Shown: piece by piece, positions 13,493 through 25,800 of the stretch
Numbering within the stretch: position 1 is the first letter of the stretch
Layout: each line of letters opens with the position of its first letter
NCBI GenBank assembly: GCA_036365455.1
Contig: JAWQUS010000030.1
Location: 5,952,001 to 6,016,000, forward strand
Source of the DNA: Macrosoma leucophasiata
Taxonomy: Eukaryota > Arthropoda > Insecta > Lepidoptera > Hedylidae
Direction of reading: 5' to 3'
Length of the DNA: 64,000 nucleotides
The notes under the pieces: generated by a model
The model's input: the letters and a program-made list of their open reading frames with translations, nothing else
Told to the model about the DNA's origin: nothing
Databases searched by the model: none
Position numbers and translations under genes: made by a program

Positions 13493-13754
13493 TCTATATG
13501 TATAAAAATGCAACCCGTTTTCCTTGGTCACGGCATCACGCGTGAATGGTTGGACCGATTTGGCTAATATTGATTTTGAATGATTTTTGGAAGTCCAGGG
13601 AATGTTTAGAAAGGTAAGAAAATATGAAGAAATTGAAGGGAAATAGTAAAAACCACCATTTCATTTTCTCATACAAATAGTCCGTATCTATCAAATCTTT
13701 GACACATGTCATATTTTTATTCTGAGGCAATACGAAGTTTGCCGGGTCAGCTAG
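13493..13754 (+). mobile_element. Non-autonomous Helitron
   Basis: Begins TCTATATGTATAAAAATG after A and ends GTTTGCCGGGTCAGCTAG before T. These 5'-TC and CTAG-3' ends between A and T, without duplication, are Helitron hallmarks common in Lepidoptera. Confidence 0.85.
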
Positions 13755-15959
13755 TATTATTATAAATCGGAAAATTTTGCTTATCAGGCCTCAAAGATTG
13801 TATATTGATATAGATCTAACTTTCTGATCTACATATGTTGGCCTCATTCTGGCTAACGAATTGTCAGTAGGTTAATTTCTATTTCATGAGAATGTGTACA
13901 TGAAATATACACAGCTAATAGACGTCTACCATTAAATGTTGACATGACATTACATGGAATTAATTAGGCACATAAATCCATAATGTAGAAGCGTTACCTT
14001 ACTATTTGTTTGGCGTATGTAGAATAATATGAAAATACAAAACCATACAATGTCGCATCTAGCACAAATTTAATGTGGTTCAATCTTTATTATTGCATGT
14101 GAGTGGGAGCTTACTGTATGAAGATGTACAATCGTGTACGTTTAACTCGTAAACGTCGCATGGTTGTAAATTAACATTTTACAAACAAAAGGCTCAGTGA
14201 ATTACGTCTTGATGTGCTTTATTGTATTATTTAGACTTGTGCTGCCAAGTATCAATTTCATCGTGTCTATCAATAAATGAGATGTAGACGGATTTGTTTA
14301 ATGAAAAGAAAGGTAAAAGATCTGTTTAATATGTTAATATTGGGTTTATTTTTATTAGTTTAAGAATATTTGTTAGCTGGGTATTTTATAGACTTTTGTA
14401 ATTTAATGTACAGGAGAAACCATGTTTGTTGTTCAGTGGAACCAAATCATACAGATTTTTCCATTTTACATGATGATTTAGATATCTTGCAAAGTTTTTG
14501 CTATGTAATAAGCTAAATTCTTCTTACAATCAATTGATTTAATCTAGATAGGTACAGTTAGATTTCAGATACAGCAGTCCAGAATGTTTTAAGTATCTAG
14601 ATTTCTAGGCATTTTTTTTCTAAAAGGCTGCATACTAAACTTAGTTACTAAGTTTAGTAACAACAGTAATCTAATTCCCGTTAGCGAAAGATTAATAGAT
14701 ATTCCTGTCGTACATTAGCGCGAAATAGTTCAAAGTGGAATAATTGCAAGGGAAAACGTGCGGTATGTAAAATAGAGCAGGCACAAGAGTAATTTACAAA
14801 GAAACATCAAAGCGATAGAGGCGGCGATTTGATTCTGTCCTTTGATTACCGTCGTCGACTCGACGCTATTTTCAACCTACAGTGAAGTAACGAACGACAG
14901 CGGTGTATAGAGGAGGAAAGAAATTAAAAATTACAAGCGACACATGAAAATCAAAGCGTAGAGAAGAACAAAGGAATGACTGATATCTATTTTATTTTTT
15001 AAAAAATACAGTGACGGCTGTGGACGATTCTGTATTTAATAATAAAGTAAAAACATTGACAATGGACTGATTGTTTTTTAGCTGATAAATTTAACGAGTA
15101 CTTATTAAACATATTAAGTGTTATATTCATCACTTATTTATAATATTAAGTTAACCAAAATATACAGTACGTAATTACATACAACAAGTAAATTAAACTA
15201 GATCTCTAGACGAGAAGAAAAAGAAGAAAAAACTTAGAAGTAAAAGATCGTAAATTAAAGTTTCCGGAATAAAATGTAAAAAGGTACATAATAACGAAGC
15301 TATAATAATATAAATTAAGTTAAATCTATTTAAACATTTTATAAAGGTACGTGAGGCATTCAGATAATGGCGGCGAAACAATTAGATTAAGTTTTAATTA
15401 AACAAGACAAGGAACTAATTGTAATTCAAAATGCGACTCCTTTCAAAAATTTCCTGCCGATTTGGTCTTGCATAATCGAATTCAAAGCAATAGCTATCCC
15501 CATACGAAATAAAGGTATTTTTATGGATGTAAATTGTTAAAGACGTTGAGAAGTGATTTTATGATTTTGAGATGTATATCTTCAAGGACCCAGTGGATAG
15601 TTTGAGACTCTTACTGAACCGAAAACTGCAGATGAATTTCCTCTGCTAGAAGAGTAAAACAACGTAAAATCGTTATTTACTTAGATGGCGCAATAATCCA
15701 GTCATCATTTCTAATTGTCTCTTGTTAATATGAAATTTGCTGTTCCTATATTTTATTTTACACTTTTGTTTATTCTATTATGATTGTTAATTTTTATTTA
15801 TGTTTTTATTTTAAGATATGTATTTTTGGTTTTAGACATCGATTTTGAACAAATCATGAGAATTATACATTCCGCAATTTATATAATTGTACATGTTGCA
15901 GAACCTTTTTGCTCCGACCGCCGTCGGTTCTTCCGATAGAGCAACGGTTTTTGAGTAGA
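13755..15959. other. No gene recognised
   Basis: AT-rich, with a short palindrome TAAACTTAGTTACTAAGTTTA near 14636. Nothing else supported. Confidence 0.55.
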
Positions 15960-16350
15960 GATCGCTTTCGGAAGACAAAGCGTGGGTGTCACCCGCCACG
16001 AGATGGACCGACGACCTGCAGGCGTATTATGCATCTCGGTTGACATTTATTTCGATAGTCATTTTGCAGTGCATTGCTGTTTGACGAAGCGTTATAATTA
16101 CCATCATTTTAGGAAAACAACAGTGTACTGCAAAGAGGATTTCAAATTGATGGCCACCGAGATACGTAATACGTCCGCTGGTGAAGATTGCAGGCAATCG
16201 CTGGACGAGAGAAGTTCAGAACAGTCCAGGATCCAGGACCTGAATAAAAATTCTATATATATATATAGGCTTCATCTAAAGCCTATCTGGGTACCTTTTG
16301 TCCAGCAATGTACGTCTTTCGGCTCAAATGATGAATGATGATGATACCTA
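15960..16350 (+). mobile_element. Interrupted non-LTR retrotransposon 3' end
   Basis: GTCACCCGCCACGAGATGGA CCGACGACCTG encodes a typical R-W-T-D-D-L motif from LINE C-termini. About 110 nt later the element resumes with TCGCTGGACGAGAGAAGTTC, ending TTTTGTCCAGCAATGTACGT CTTTCGG and a (GAT)n tail. Confidence 0.6.
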
Positions 16351-16937
16351 CCTTATAGTTCTACAATTACATAAATAACCTTCAGTTACTATACAATTTC
16401 GATCGTTTTATCCCAACATCATTTGACAGTTAACTTCCCCATTACAGACGAGTTGCTAAACTATTTAGGGCACACGACGTCCCGGCAAACGTTTTATTGT
16501 ACCAACTGAAAGCGCCCTTATGTATTTAATTAGTGCAGTTGGTACTCGAGTTCTTTATTGGACGTAGCTAATGTCGTGTCGTTTTAGATATCGTTCGTGA
16601 GCATTATATATATTTTGTTGCAGTCAGCTTTAAGCAGCCGTTCATTTATTTGCAGGCAACATTTCATTACAACTTTTTAAGTTGTTCGTTTTAAATCTTA
16701 ATATAAACTACTAATCGCAATAATTTGATAACAATTTCGTTGACACAAGTCGACCTGAATTAATTTACTCCGATTACAGCGTAACACATATTAAAGAAAA
16801 AGCCAAAGGGTGGCCGGCAGAAGTAAAAACTGCATTTTTGATATTTTGTAATGGTTAGGAAATATTTTTTTCACGAATTGCTTTAATCTTTTCAGCATAA
16901 AAGTATTATCATTTATGTAACATTGATATAAAATTGT

Positions 16938-17990
16938 TTGCTCTACGTATTTCTTTATCCGACACTAACGCAAACTTCTTCTTTATTTATGAAATTGACT
17001 GATAAAACTTCCTACTTTTGCAATGAAAACAGCGCGAGAAAGGATTGGTCAGTAATTATTATGACCGCTAGGATAGCTGACTCCGCGTTAATTTCATTGT
17101 ATCCGATCCAACTTCGCTCTCATGTCAATGGCTCTATTCATTCCGCTCAAGTAGCTTTTCGACCTCATGCTACGTTAACCTGACGACATTAGACACAGGT
17201 GCTTAGACGCTAGAAGGTACTATTAATAGAGCATTAGGCTTATTCGTGCTTTATTAGTAGTAATGTTTTCCTTTATTTCAATTTGACGGATTTGTTAAAG
17301 ACCCAATAAAAATTCAATTTTGACTATTTGCATATTCGACACATACCAGTACTTCCTCTTTTTTGAAATTGATTGATAAAGTTTCCGACTTTATTTATTG
17401 ATTTCAATAAAAATATCGAGAACGCGTTGGTCAGTATTTTTATGACCGGTTGGATAGCTAACTCCGCACTTAATGGAAGGTTAAAAAAGGAAAACCATAA
17501 AAAGTAGGCAGAAAGCTCCCAGTAGTTTTTGATTGATTTTAAGTCTGTTATAGTACGTTCACAGTATCCTCTTGTCGGGAGGGTTTTCTAAAATATTTGT
17601 TCGTCTTTTTTCAATTACAATGATAAGAAACAACCGTGTCGTAGGTTTTTCCATTTTTTTTACCGACTGCAACTTCTTCTTTAATGGTATTGTTAAAGCT
17701 TCCGGCTTTCATGATTGCAATAAAATAAAAAAAGCAACGAAATTTCGTTAGTCAGTAGTTTTTTATGACGGATAGGATACCTGACTCCGCACTTAATGTG
17801 CGCTAGGTGTGCACTGAATCGTAATAGATTCATTGTCTCAGCTCTCATGTGAATGGCTCTATTCATTCCGCTCAAGTAGCTTCTCGACCTCATCCTATTT
17901 AGGTATTTTATGAAATTAGGCACAGTGCTCAGATTAAGGATGTTGAGCGACACTATTATTAGTACATTAACCTTTAGTACTTTTTGGCAT
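16938..17990. repeat. Three diverged tandem copies
   Basis: Copies near 16950-17270, 17320-17480 and 17650-17990 share TATGAC.G.TAGGATA.CTGACTCCGC. Copies 1 and 3 also share GGCTCTATTCATTCCGCTCA AGTAGCTT. Copy 2 lacks the right half. Confidence 0.8.
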
Positions 17991-19584
17991 GTAATTAAAT
18001 TAAAAATACATTATTTCTTGTTAAAGTTAGTAGATTAACGTAATTAAATATAATTATCATAATTAAAGATATATAATGTACAGTGTGTATACATGTATAC
18101 CTACCATGGTAGGTAAATAATGGATGCATACATTTTGTAAATGTGGATATTGGTATCCACATTTAAAAACTCGAGATTCCTTGAATTGCCCTGCTATCTT
18201 GTTTTGACCAATGCGCGCGGCCTATGACAGATCAAGAGAGCGACTAACTAATCTACATAGACCGAGGTTCCTTAGGAGCTATGAGCCTCCTTGTCCAGTA
18301 GAAGATGTAACCTTAGCAACAATACCTTAGAAAAAAGTAGGTTCTAGTCTACGAATACGTACTTAATTGTGGAGAAGAGTAAAGAGCGAAGTATACTGTC
18401 GGACGCGGCTGAAGCATGCCTCCGACACTTGTCGGAGGCACAATCATAAAACATCCAGAGAGCTAGCTTAGAGTGTGTATTTCGGAATACATAGGATGCT
18501 GTAGGAGACGGAGAAGGAGCTATCAATGGAAGTCGACAGACTACGCCCAGAACAATTCTATTTAGACGATGCCTAGATATCTAGCGGTTAGACTAGTTTT
18601 TATGACTGATTACACCTCTTTCCAATTATTTATTCGTTGGTTCTAGTTACGGATTCAAAGTTTATTCAACATTAATTCAATGACTACGAAAATATTTCCT
18701 GGAAGGATCGCATTTGTTTGACGCTGCAACCAAATGCTGGCCACGTAACGCACAGGACGTGTCACCGGTACTCTACCGCACCGCACCGAGCCGCGTCAAG
18801 CGTCAATGCAACCATTATGTCAAACGTATCCCTCCGATTGTCCCCATGCTAATATCGGACCACCACCTATATCGTACCGCATCTACCTACAGATTTTTAT
18901 TCTGTCGTCACTGACAAATGGTCGTTGCGGATTGAATAATAAACGATGTTTTCGAATTCCGGAGTCAGCGAATGAATAAAAATATTATTATTATGATGAT
19001 GCGTTACGCCATATCTTTTTTTCCCCTGTGCATAAATTCTTACATATCGTAGTTATCTTTTCATTAGGGTACTTAAAGTGATTTATTTTTTACCACTGTA
19101 CAAGTTACACGAAAACAAATTAATTATTTCCTAAACAAAGATTAAAGTACGTAGGCACCTATTGTAAAATTTTGAGCAAGGTAAACATTTTTTTGGGCTA
19201 TAATATGTTGCTTGCTTATAAGTTTTTTGTTACATGTGCGTACAGGGAAACATATGGCTTTATTCTGTTCACACGCATGTGACAAGAATATTGATATTTG
19301 TACAACTTGTAGGTAATGCTAAAGAAGGTACATCGGATGAGTTATTTTACTGAAATATCTACATTGTGTCTATGTAGTATAGTTATATCGTGTTTGTAGG
19401 TCACTTTAAACTTAAAAAGTACAACATAAGCGTAATAAGTAGATACAGACTTCTCCGTCTTGGAAATAAAGACGTTGAAGTTATGATAAAAGCTAACGTG
19501 AAACGCTGAACAGCGATTCTCTCTTATTTCCTATTTTAACATTCTTTGTACATAATTATTTTTGACAGTCATCACATTCTTTAA

Positions 19585-19700
19585 TGCCATAACGGTGGCG
19601 AGCAAGCAGTTTACATGGATTGGTAAGTGAATACCTACTGCAGCCTATAGATATCTGCACAAAAACCAGAAGTCATGGCTCTGAGGTCTTAGTTGATTTG
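19585..19700 (-). mobile_element. SINE-A remnant
   Basis: GGTGGCGAGCAAGCAGTTTA CATGGATTGGTAAGTGAATA and CTGCAGCCTATAG match the 3' half of the family. Confidence 0.65.
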
Positions 19701-21374
19701 AAAATTAAAGATGACTAACATTGCAAAATATCGCACTTTATTTAACATATAATTTGTGATATGAGGTGTGGTGATGTTGCAGCGCCATTGTCGAATAAAG
19801 ATTGGCGATGGCGTGGGTCGAATTGGACTTGTTTTAACGACCTCTGATTTGTATACAATGATCATTGTTCCGACGCCTGTAAGGCATGGAGCCAGAAGGT
19901 TAATCGATGAACATCATTATCTGAACTTAATATTGTCTCGCGATCTTATTCTGAATGCGTACTTAAAAGGCGTCGCAGGACGAAATGTTGTACTTGATAT
20001 GTTTTAAACATTCATGCAAATCCTTTGAGAACGTAACTTACGATGGTATCATTGCAATCGAAACAACAGAAGAACGACGGAACACCTTCCAATGTGAACT
20101 TTATGCGCGTTTATTAAGGGTGTAAGGAATTGCAGACAATAGTGTGTTGGTATTCTTAGTTGCATTTGTGGAAATAAGCCGTGCCAAGAGTGCATCTCCG
20201 GGTATTTATGCCGATACTTGTTAGATGATGGTGAATCCTAACTGATATTATAATAACCCACCAATTTCATAAATCAAGTGGTCTTATAGCGCATTTTCAT
20301 TGATTACCAGTGAATGTGCTATTCTAAAAGAGTTATGCTAGTTCAGAGCTGCATCGATATATTATTAGTCTTCCGCTTTTGACGAGCTTTATTTGTTGCG
20401 GCTGAAAACAATTCCGTGTAAACAAACATCGTGGAGTGTGTTACGAATATTTACGGATATTTTCGTTTCTTTTCTAATAATAAACGTAGCGCTTAATGTT
20501 CTCTTAGAAATGAAGACAGAATTGAAATGTATTGAATGCATAGGTGTGTGAACTATTTTTATCAACTTACTGATTGTTTACATTATTGTAACGAAACTGC
20601 TTTAGTTCTATACTTCTTGTTATCCTACTATTACTATTATTATTTATTTTACTAGTAGGTACTGTTAAAACTAAACTAGCACTAGGTAACCCTACCCTAC
20701 GGTAGGGTAAGTATGCATAGGATGTGCATATTGTTCATACGAATTGAGGACAACTTATTTCTTAAATAAAAAATATTAAATACATAAACATATAATTTCA
20801 GTTCATGTACTATGATTATAGCTCGATTTTCTAATCGAGGTGTTAAAGAGTGTGCATTATTCCAGTTACATGTTGTATATCTGCGGACGAAAACATTTCC
20901 AGAAAAAAGTTGGGCGGTACAAAACTGTCAACATGTCACAATCGAAAGCTAAACGAAATCATTAGAGTTAGTCGGTCGGCCCTATGGAAATGCAATTTAA
21001 TTTAGAATATATTAAAAAATAAAACTGAGATTACAAAAGTAACCGCTGTAATATTTTAAAGATAGTAATATAACAAAATATTGAAAAACGTAAATGTGTC
21101 ATCCATAGGCATCACTGGGATAAAAATAACAGACGACAAATTCTCGTCATTCATCGGTTGGGTATGTATCGTGCGGGTCTAGCGATAACCTTGTTAACAC
21201 TACTCGAGATAACAGATATGTTTTCAAAAGTGATGCAGCACCTAATTACCCTTTCCTCTCTTTATTATCGCTCTATTTACCCTAAATGAAACATTGGATG
21301 CTTGAGTTCGTCACGTTCAATGCGAAGCTGGTGAACGAAATGGCACCATTTTAATATTATTGAATATTTCTGTT

Positions 21375-21520
21375 GATAGATCTACTACAGTGTCGGAGTT
21401 CGAGGGTACCACCGCTTTACTTAATCTATCCGCCGCCAAATAGTTGTAGTGTTAAGGACTATCGTGTTCCGGTAATTACTATCACAGAGGCTATAACAAC
21501 TTAGGCCGCAGAAAAAAAAC
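21375..21520 (+). mobile_element. SINE-A remnant, second subfamily
   Basis: GTACCACCGCTTTACTTAAT, GACTATCGTGTTCCGGTAAT TACTATCACAGAGG; truncated on the right. Confidence 0.68.
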
Positions 21521-22747
21521 AGCAGAACATACAAAATTATAGCGTTTTGTTACGATAGTAATGTCCACCACGTGTGTGATTACCGCGTGTATTTCGCCAG
21601 CTCCCCAAACAACAAATGCAATGAAGGTGGTTGAAATATCATAAATAATATCAAATATGAGTACATAGGTACGCACTTTTATCATGAATCGCATTACTTT
21701 GCAGATTCCAACAATATTTTTTTTCTTCTACGTAACAATATTTTTCTAAGCTTGCGTGGCTTTGATATATTATGATTTGTTTTTATGGAACCTACATGCT
21801 TTCTTAGGGTCGTAGAAGAAAATTCCTCATATTACGCAATCTGATTTGTGGCATTGACTAAATTACAATTTATGAACGGAGAATAAAAGCTCTGGTGTCG
21901 AATTAGGTAATTACTTTAAAAGGGACGAAAGATAGTTGTGTATCAATTATATTCATTATGTTGCGTCCCTAATGTGTCCAATAACGGGTCGGCAACATGT
22001 GTTAATATCGTAAACATGTTCCGTTGCATAAGTTTTATTACTGTTTCTAAGTGTCTGCTTTTCTGATTTATCGTGTCTAAACAGTTTCGAGGAAATACAC
22101 GCAATTACCATTTAAATTAGCTTATTATGTCATAGTGAATTAGGAGTGTGTGTTATATTAAAAGAAAAAAAAAATTAATTCTATTTTAATGCATCGCATG
22201 ATTGCGACTCTGTTGTAGTCTATCTTGCGATATTATCGATAGGTTATGGCCTTTTTTTTGTAATTAATTTAATTATTTTTAATATGTAAATACGTAGGTA
22301 CCCTTACCTACATATTTGTATATTATAAATGGACTGTAGCCCAATAATCAAAAGTTTACATCACGTTTACGAATGAATGTTAATCGGAAGTTGGAGGGTT
22401 AAAAAATATTTTTTTTCATCCAAATTATCAGTTAATAACTGTTAATATAAATTGTGTTAATATAAAGACGAGCTTATAGACATCCGCTCATTTTTATCCC
22501 GAGTAGGTCATTATCTCTGACTACAGCAAGCGAGCTGCATAGAATGCGCACGCGCGTTGTTTTTATAGGTAGGTATGACATCGAATTAAACATTTTAATT
22601 AAATGCAGAATATACATGTCATATAACATACGGAATCTGATGACTGATTATCCTACCTACTGTGTAGGTACAGGTACATACGAGATGACGTGACTACCAA
22701 AAATTAACACTGAAAAAATCATTCAGTAGGTACTTATATATTTTCAG

Positions 22748-22831
22748 ATGTCTCTGGTGGAGATAGCATCAGACTCGGCCATGAGAGAAGAGAGAATACA
22801 GAATATTTACAGGTTCTGCACACCAAGTCTG
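22748..22831 (+). CDS. RECK: RECK visible exon 1 (first cysteine-knot repeat, C-terminal part)
   Basis: Twenty-eight codons between TTTTCAG and GTAAGC, phase 0 at both ends. Reads SLVEIASDSAMREERIQNIY then RFCTPSL, matching the RECK stretch just before the conserved FW.CMN motif. The preceding CC-containing exon was not found. Confidence 0.82.
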
Positions 22832-25800
22832 GTAAGCTATTATAGTTATAATCATCACGTGATTCCATGATATCATTTAAGAATCAGGGTTACAAGATTT
22901 TGCAGAATTGGATGCTCAATTTAGGGGCTAAGCGGATTGTGTCTCAGATTTGTAAAGAATGCACTTTTTGGCAGAATTTGGAAAAGTTTTTTTTTTTTAA
23001 TGTAATAAAAGTGGCAAATAAACATGCAGTTAATATTGATGTTAAGTGATGACTGCAGCCTATGACTATGACTACCCACACAATGACCAGAGGTTAAAAT
23101 GCAGATGCATTGCCACTCCTGAGGCCTAAGATGGCCTCTGTGCCGGAAATTAAAGGGCAAAAGTTACGCAGTAAGCTTGAAGAATAAAAAACGTGAGAAT
23201 AATATGACAATTGAGGACAATATAAAAATTGATTTCAATTGTGTTCATTTGCCGCCGGTGGTTTTGTCTTGACGGTTTAATAAAGTAAAAAATAAAAATA
23301 TGGTTGATTTTTCAGTGTGTTATTGTGATTTTCATATTTATTTTTAGGTCTACTAGAAGAAAAAGTGTAGATTATATTATAAAGCAGAATGTTTAAAAGT
23401 AAAATGTTCTTCAGAAAGCGTTCACGGTAGGAAATTTCCTGGAAGATTTCCATTTATCCACAGTAAAACCGTTCTAGACTTTTATTGCTGAAACTGTAAC
23501 TGATTTAAACTTCATTATCTCTTGACATATTACATTTATTTCCTAAGAATATTAAGTATAGTGTTTTGGTGCAATAAATTAAACGATCAAAACTTTAAAT
23601 TTAATTGTTTGCATTGTATATCCAAGATAAGAGGAAGCTGAAAGTGGATACCGTATTCAAGCGCATCTGGGTATTTCAAAATCATCCTTTGCGATCGTCA
23701 ATAAACCGCCTATCGTATTATATTGTAATTGGGAAGCTATTGGGGAGGTTTTGGAGCGATCTTAGGTTACCGATGTATCGTATTACCGAGCAATAATGGA
23801 AGCAGGAATTGTCGAACAAAGACCTAAATAATCTAAAAGAATCGGTAATCATAGTGTTCTTTGTTTACAGATAGAGTTTTGGATCTGCATGAATCAGACG
23901 GTTCAAGGTATGTTTTGAAAGTAACATAATTGTTTAGTAATAGACGAAATTGAAAGTAGAGATAGACACAGGAAATATTTCATATCTTTGAGAATAGTTC
24001 GACGTTACTAGTTCACATACCTAATCGCTATATTTTTTAAAAGAAATAGGTAGAGACATTTGCAGACCAGAGATAGCCGGCATCGACCGTTAGGATATAT
24101 TATTATGACCCATGCATGTAAAAGAAGACAATTCTATTGATATTTATTTACTACTTAAACTGCAAACCTCTTTTACGAAGTATCTAGCTAATACTAATTT
24201 TGCGTATTTGATAGTTTAATTTTTGTAAAGGCATGGTTGTTGTCGTTGTTACTTTGGCCATCGTTAAGGAAAAACGCTGTATCTCTTTCCTAGTAAGTGA
24301 AATATGTACACAATGTTACTTCGATATAAATTAGAAATTTGAATGATGAGTTAAGTGTTAGTGAGTTAGTTGTTGACCTATTACACTTAAGAAGTTAGGT
24401 ATTGTCTCAAATCACTTCTTTTCTGTCTTATACACGGCTGACTTAAATCGGTAGTTAAGTTTTTTTATGTTTTGTGGTAGTTAAGTTAGAAATGAATTAC
24501 CTATGTGCAAAAAAAAATAAGATTAACTATGTATAACATATTTTCCTTCGACCTACAGAGGTGGTATCAGGCTCCGGGTGGTGGGGCCGAGCGTGCTGTG
24601 CGCTGGGGCACTCAGCGGGGTGTAGGCAAGCTTGCGCGACGGCGGGAGACGCGAGCGCGCTCACAGCGTGTCGCCGCTCTGACGAGATCGCCTTCTTCGA
24701 CTGCGTACAACGACAGCAGGAGGCTCAGTGGTGCTGTTGTGAGTTGTTTGTGTTTCTCATTACGGGCGTAGCCAGAACAGTGGATAGAGTAGCTGCAAAA
24801 ACAGCCCCAATTTATAGAAATATCTGCCATACGGTGGGCGATGTGAACGCGCTCACCGCCTGCCACTCGAGATCGTCTTCTTCGACTACGTATAGTGGCA
24901 GCAGCAGGCGCAGTAGTGTTGCAGATGGGATATCGGGTTCTGGGTCCTGGAAGTAAAATAATTACTTACACAGTAATGACTGTTGTAAGCGTCTTTGAGG
25001 AAGGCTTCGTCCAGCAGTGGATGTTTTTCGGCTGGACTGATGATGACGATGATACTGGAATTACATACCTAGTTCCCAGAAAAGATTTATCTATAAAATA
25101 CTTTTTTTATTTTGTGTACCTAACGTTTCTGATTTGACTTCTTTTATTTCCAGCACAAACACAACTGCTTAGCTGCATGTCAGCATGTCAAAGTGCATTG
25201 TGGCGAGTAGGAACAACGTGGGCTGACGCAGGAGCGCGAGATAGGGCGCTTGATGCGTGCGAACAGTCCCCCGCACTCCTACACTGTCTGCGGGACCTAA
25301 CTGCGTCCACTGTTCATACGGACACGTCCAAATGTAAGTCTTTCCTTAGACGTACCTACATGTGACCCAACATGCCTGATTTCATGCCATATTAGGTAGA
25401 GATCATATTCTCCCTATTAGTGTTATCATATCTATAACTTTATCTTCAACGAGGGTTTTCTTGGAAAGACCAAAGTGTTTTCGTGACGTGTTTTCTTGAA
25501 TTGACTGTCTATTGATGCCACTATTCACATCAAATTGACACATTTACATGTGAGTGATCGTGCTGCGCATCTTTCACTTCGCCGTCCATGGGCTCATCAG
25601 GCGAAATTAAAGTGTTTTGGTGATACGTGTGTCAAAATATATCTTCGATTCTTCGAACTTCTGTACTATGTTTCTACCATTGACGATGATTAATCTTAAA
25701 TGAGTAAGTAACAAATAAAACAAAAAAAACGATCACATTAATTTCTCTAGACCTGCCATGCTGTCACGAATCACCGAGCCAAGAATGTCGGAGTACTTGT

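Larger units (their letters stand above)
17991..22747. other. No gene recognised apart from SINE remnants
   Basis: May be upstream intergenic DNA or the first RECK intron. I looked for the missing CC..C-containing RECK exon and a signal-peptide exon and could not place either. Confidence 0.5.

Noticed and set aside
19240..19315. Cysteine-rich reading CSHACDKNIDICTTCR before a GTAATG
   Set aside because: Spacing does not match RECK and there is no acceptor; probably chance.
21958..22035. Possible missing RECK exon (CCVPNVSNNGSATC)
   Set aside because: A CC..C pattern appears by chance, but there is no CRxxC, no matching acceptor, and no donor in the required phase.
24505..24771. 88-codon frame beginning MQKKIRLTMYN
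   Set aside because: A different frame over RECK exon 3; the exon frame is fixed by the CC repeat and split codons.
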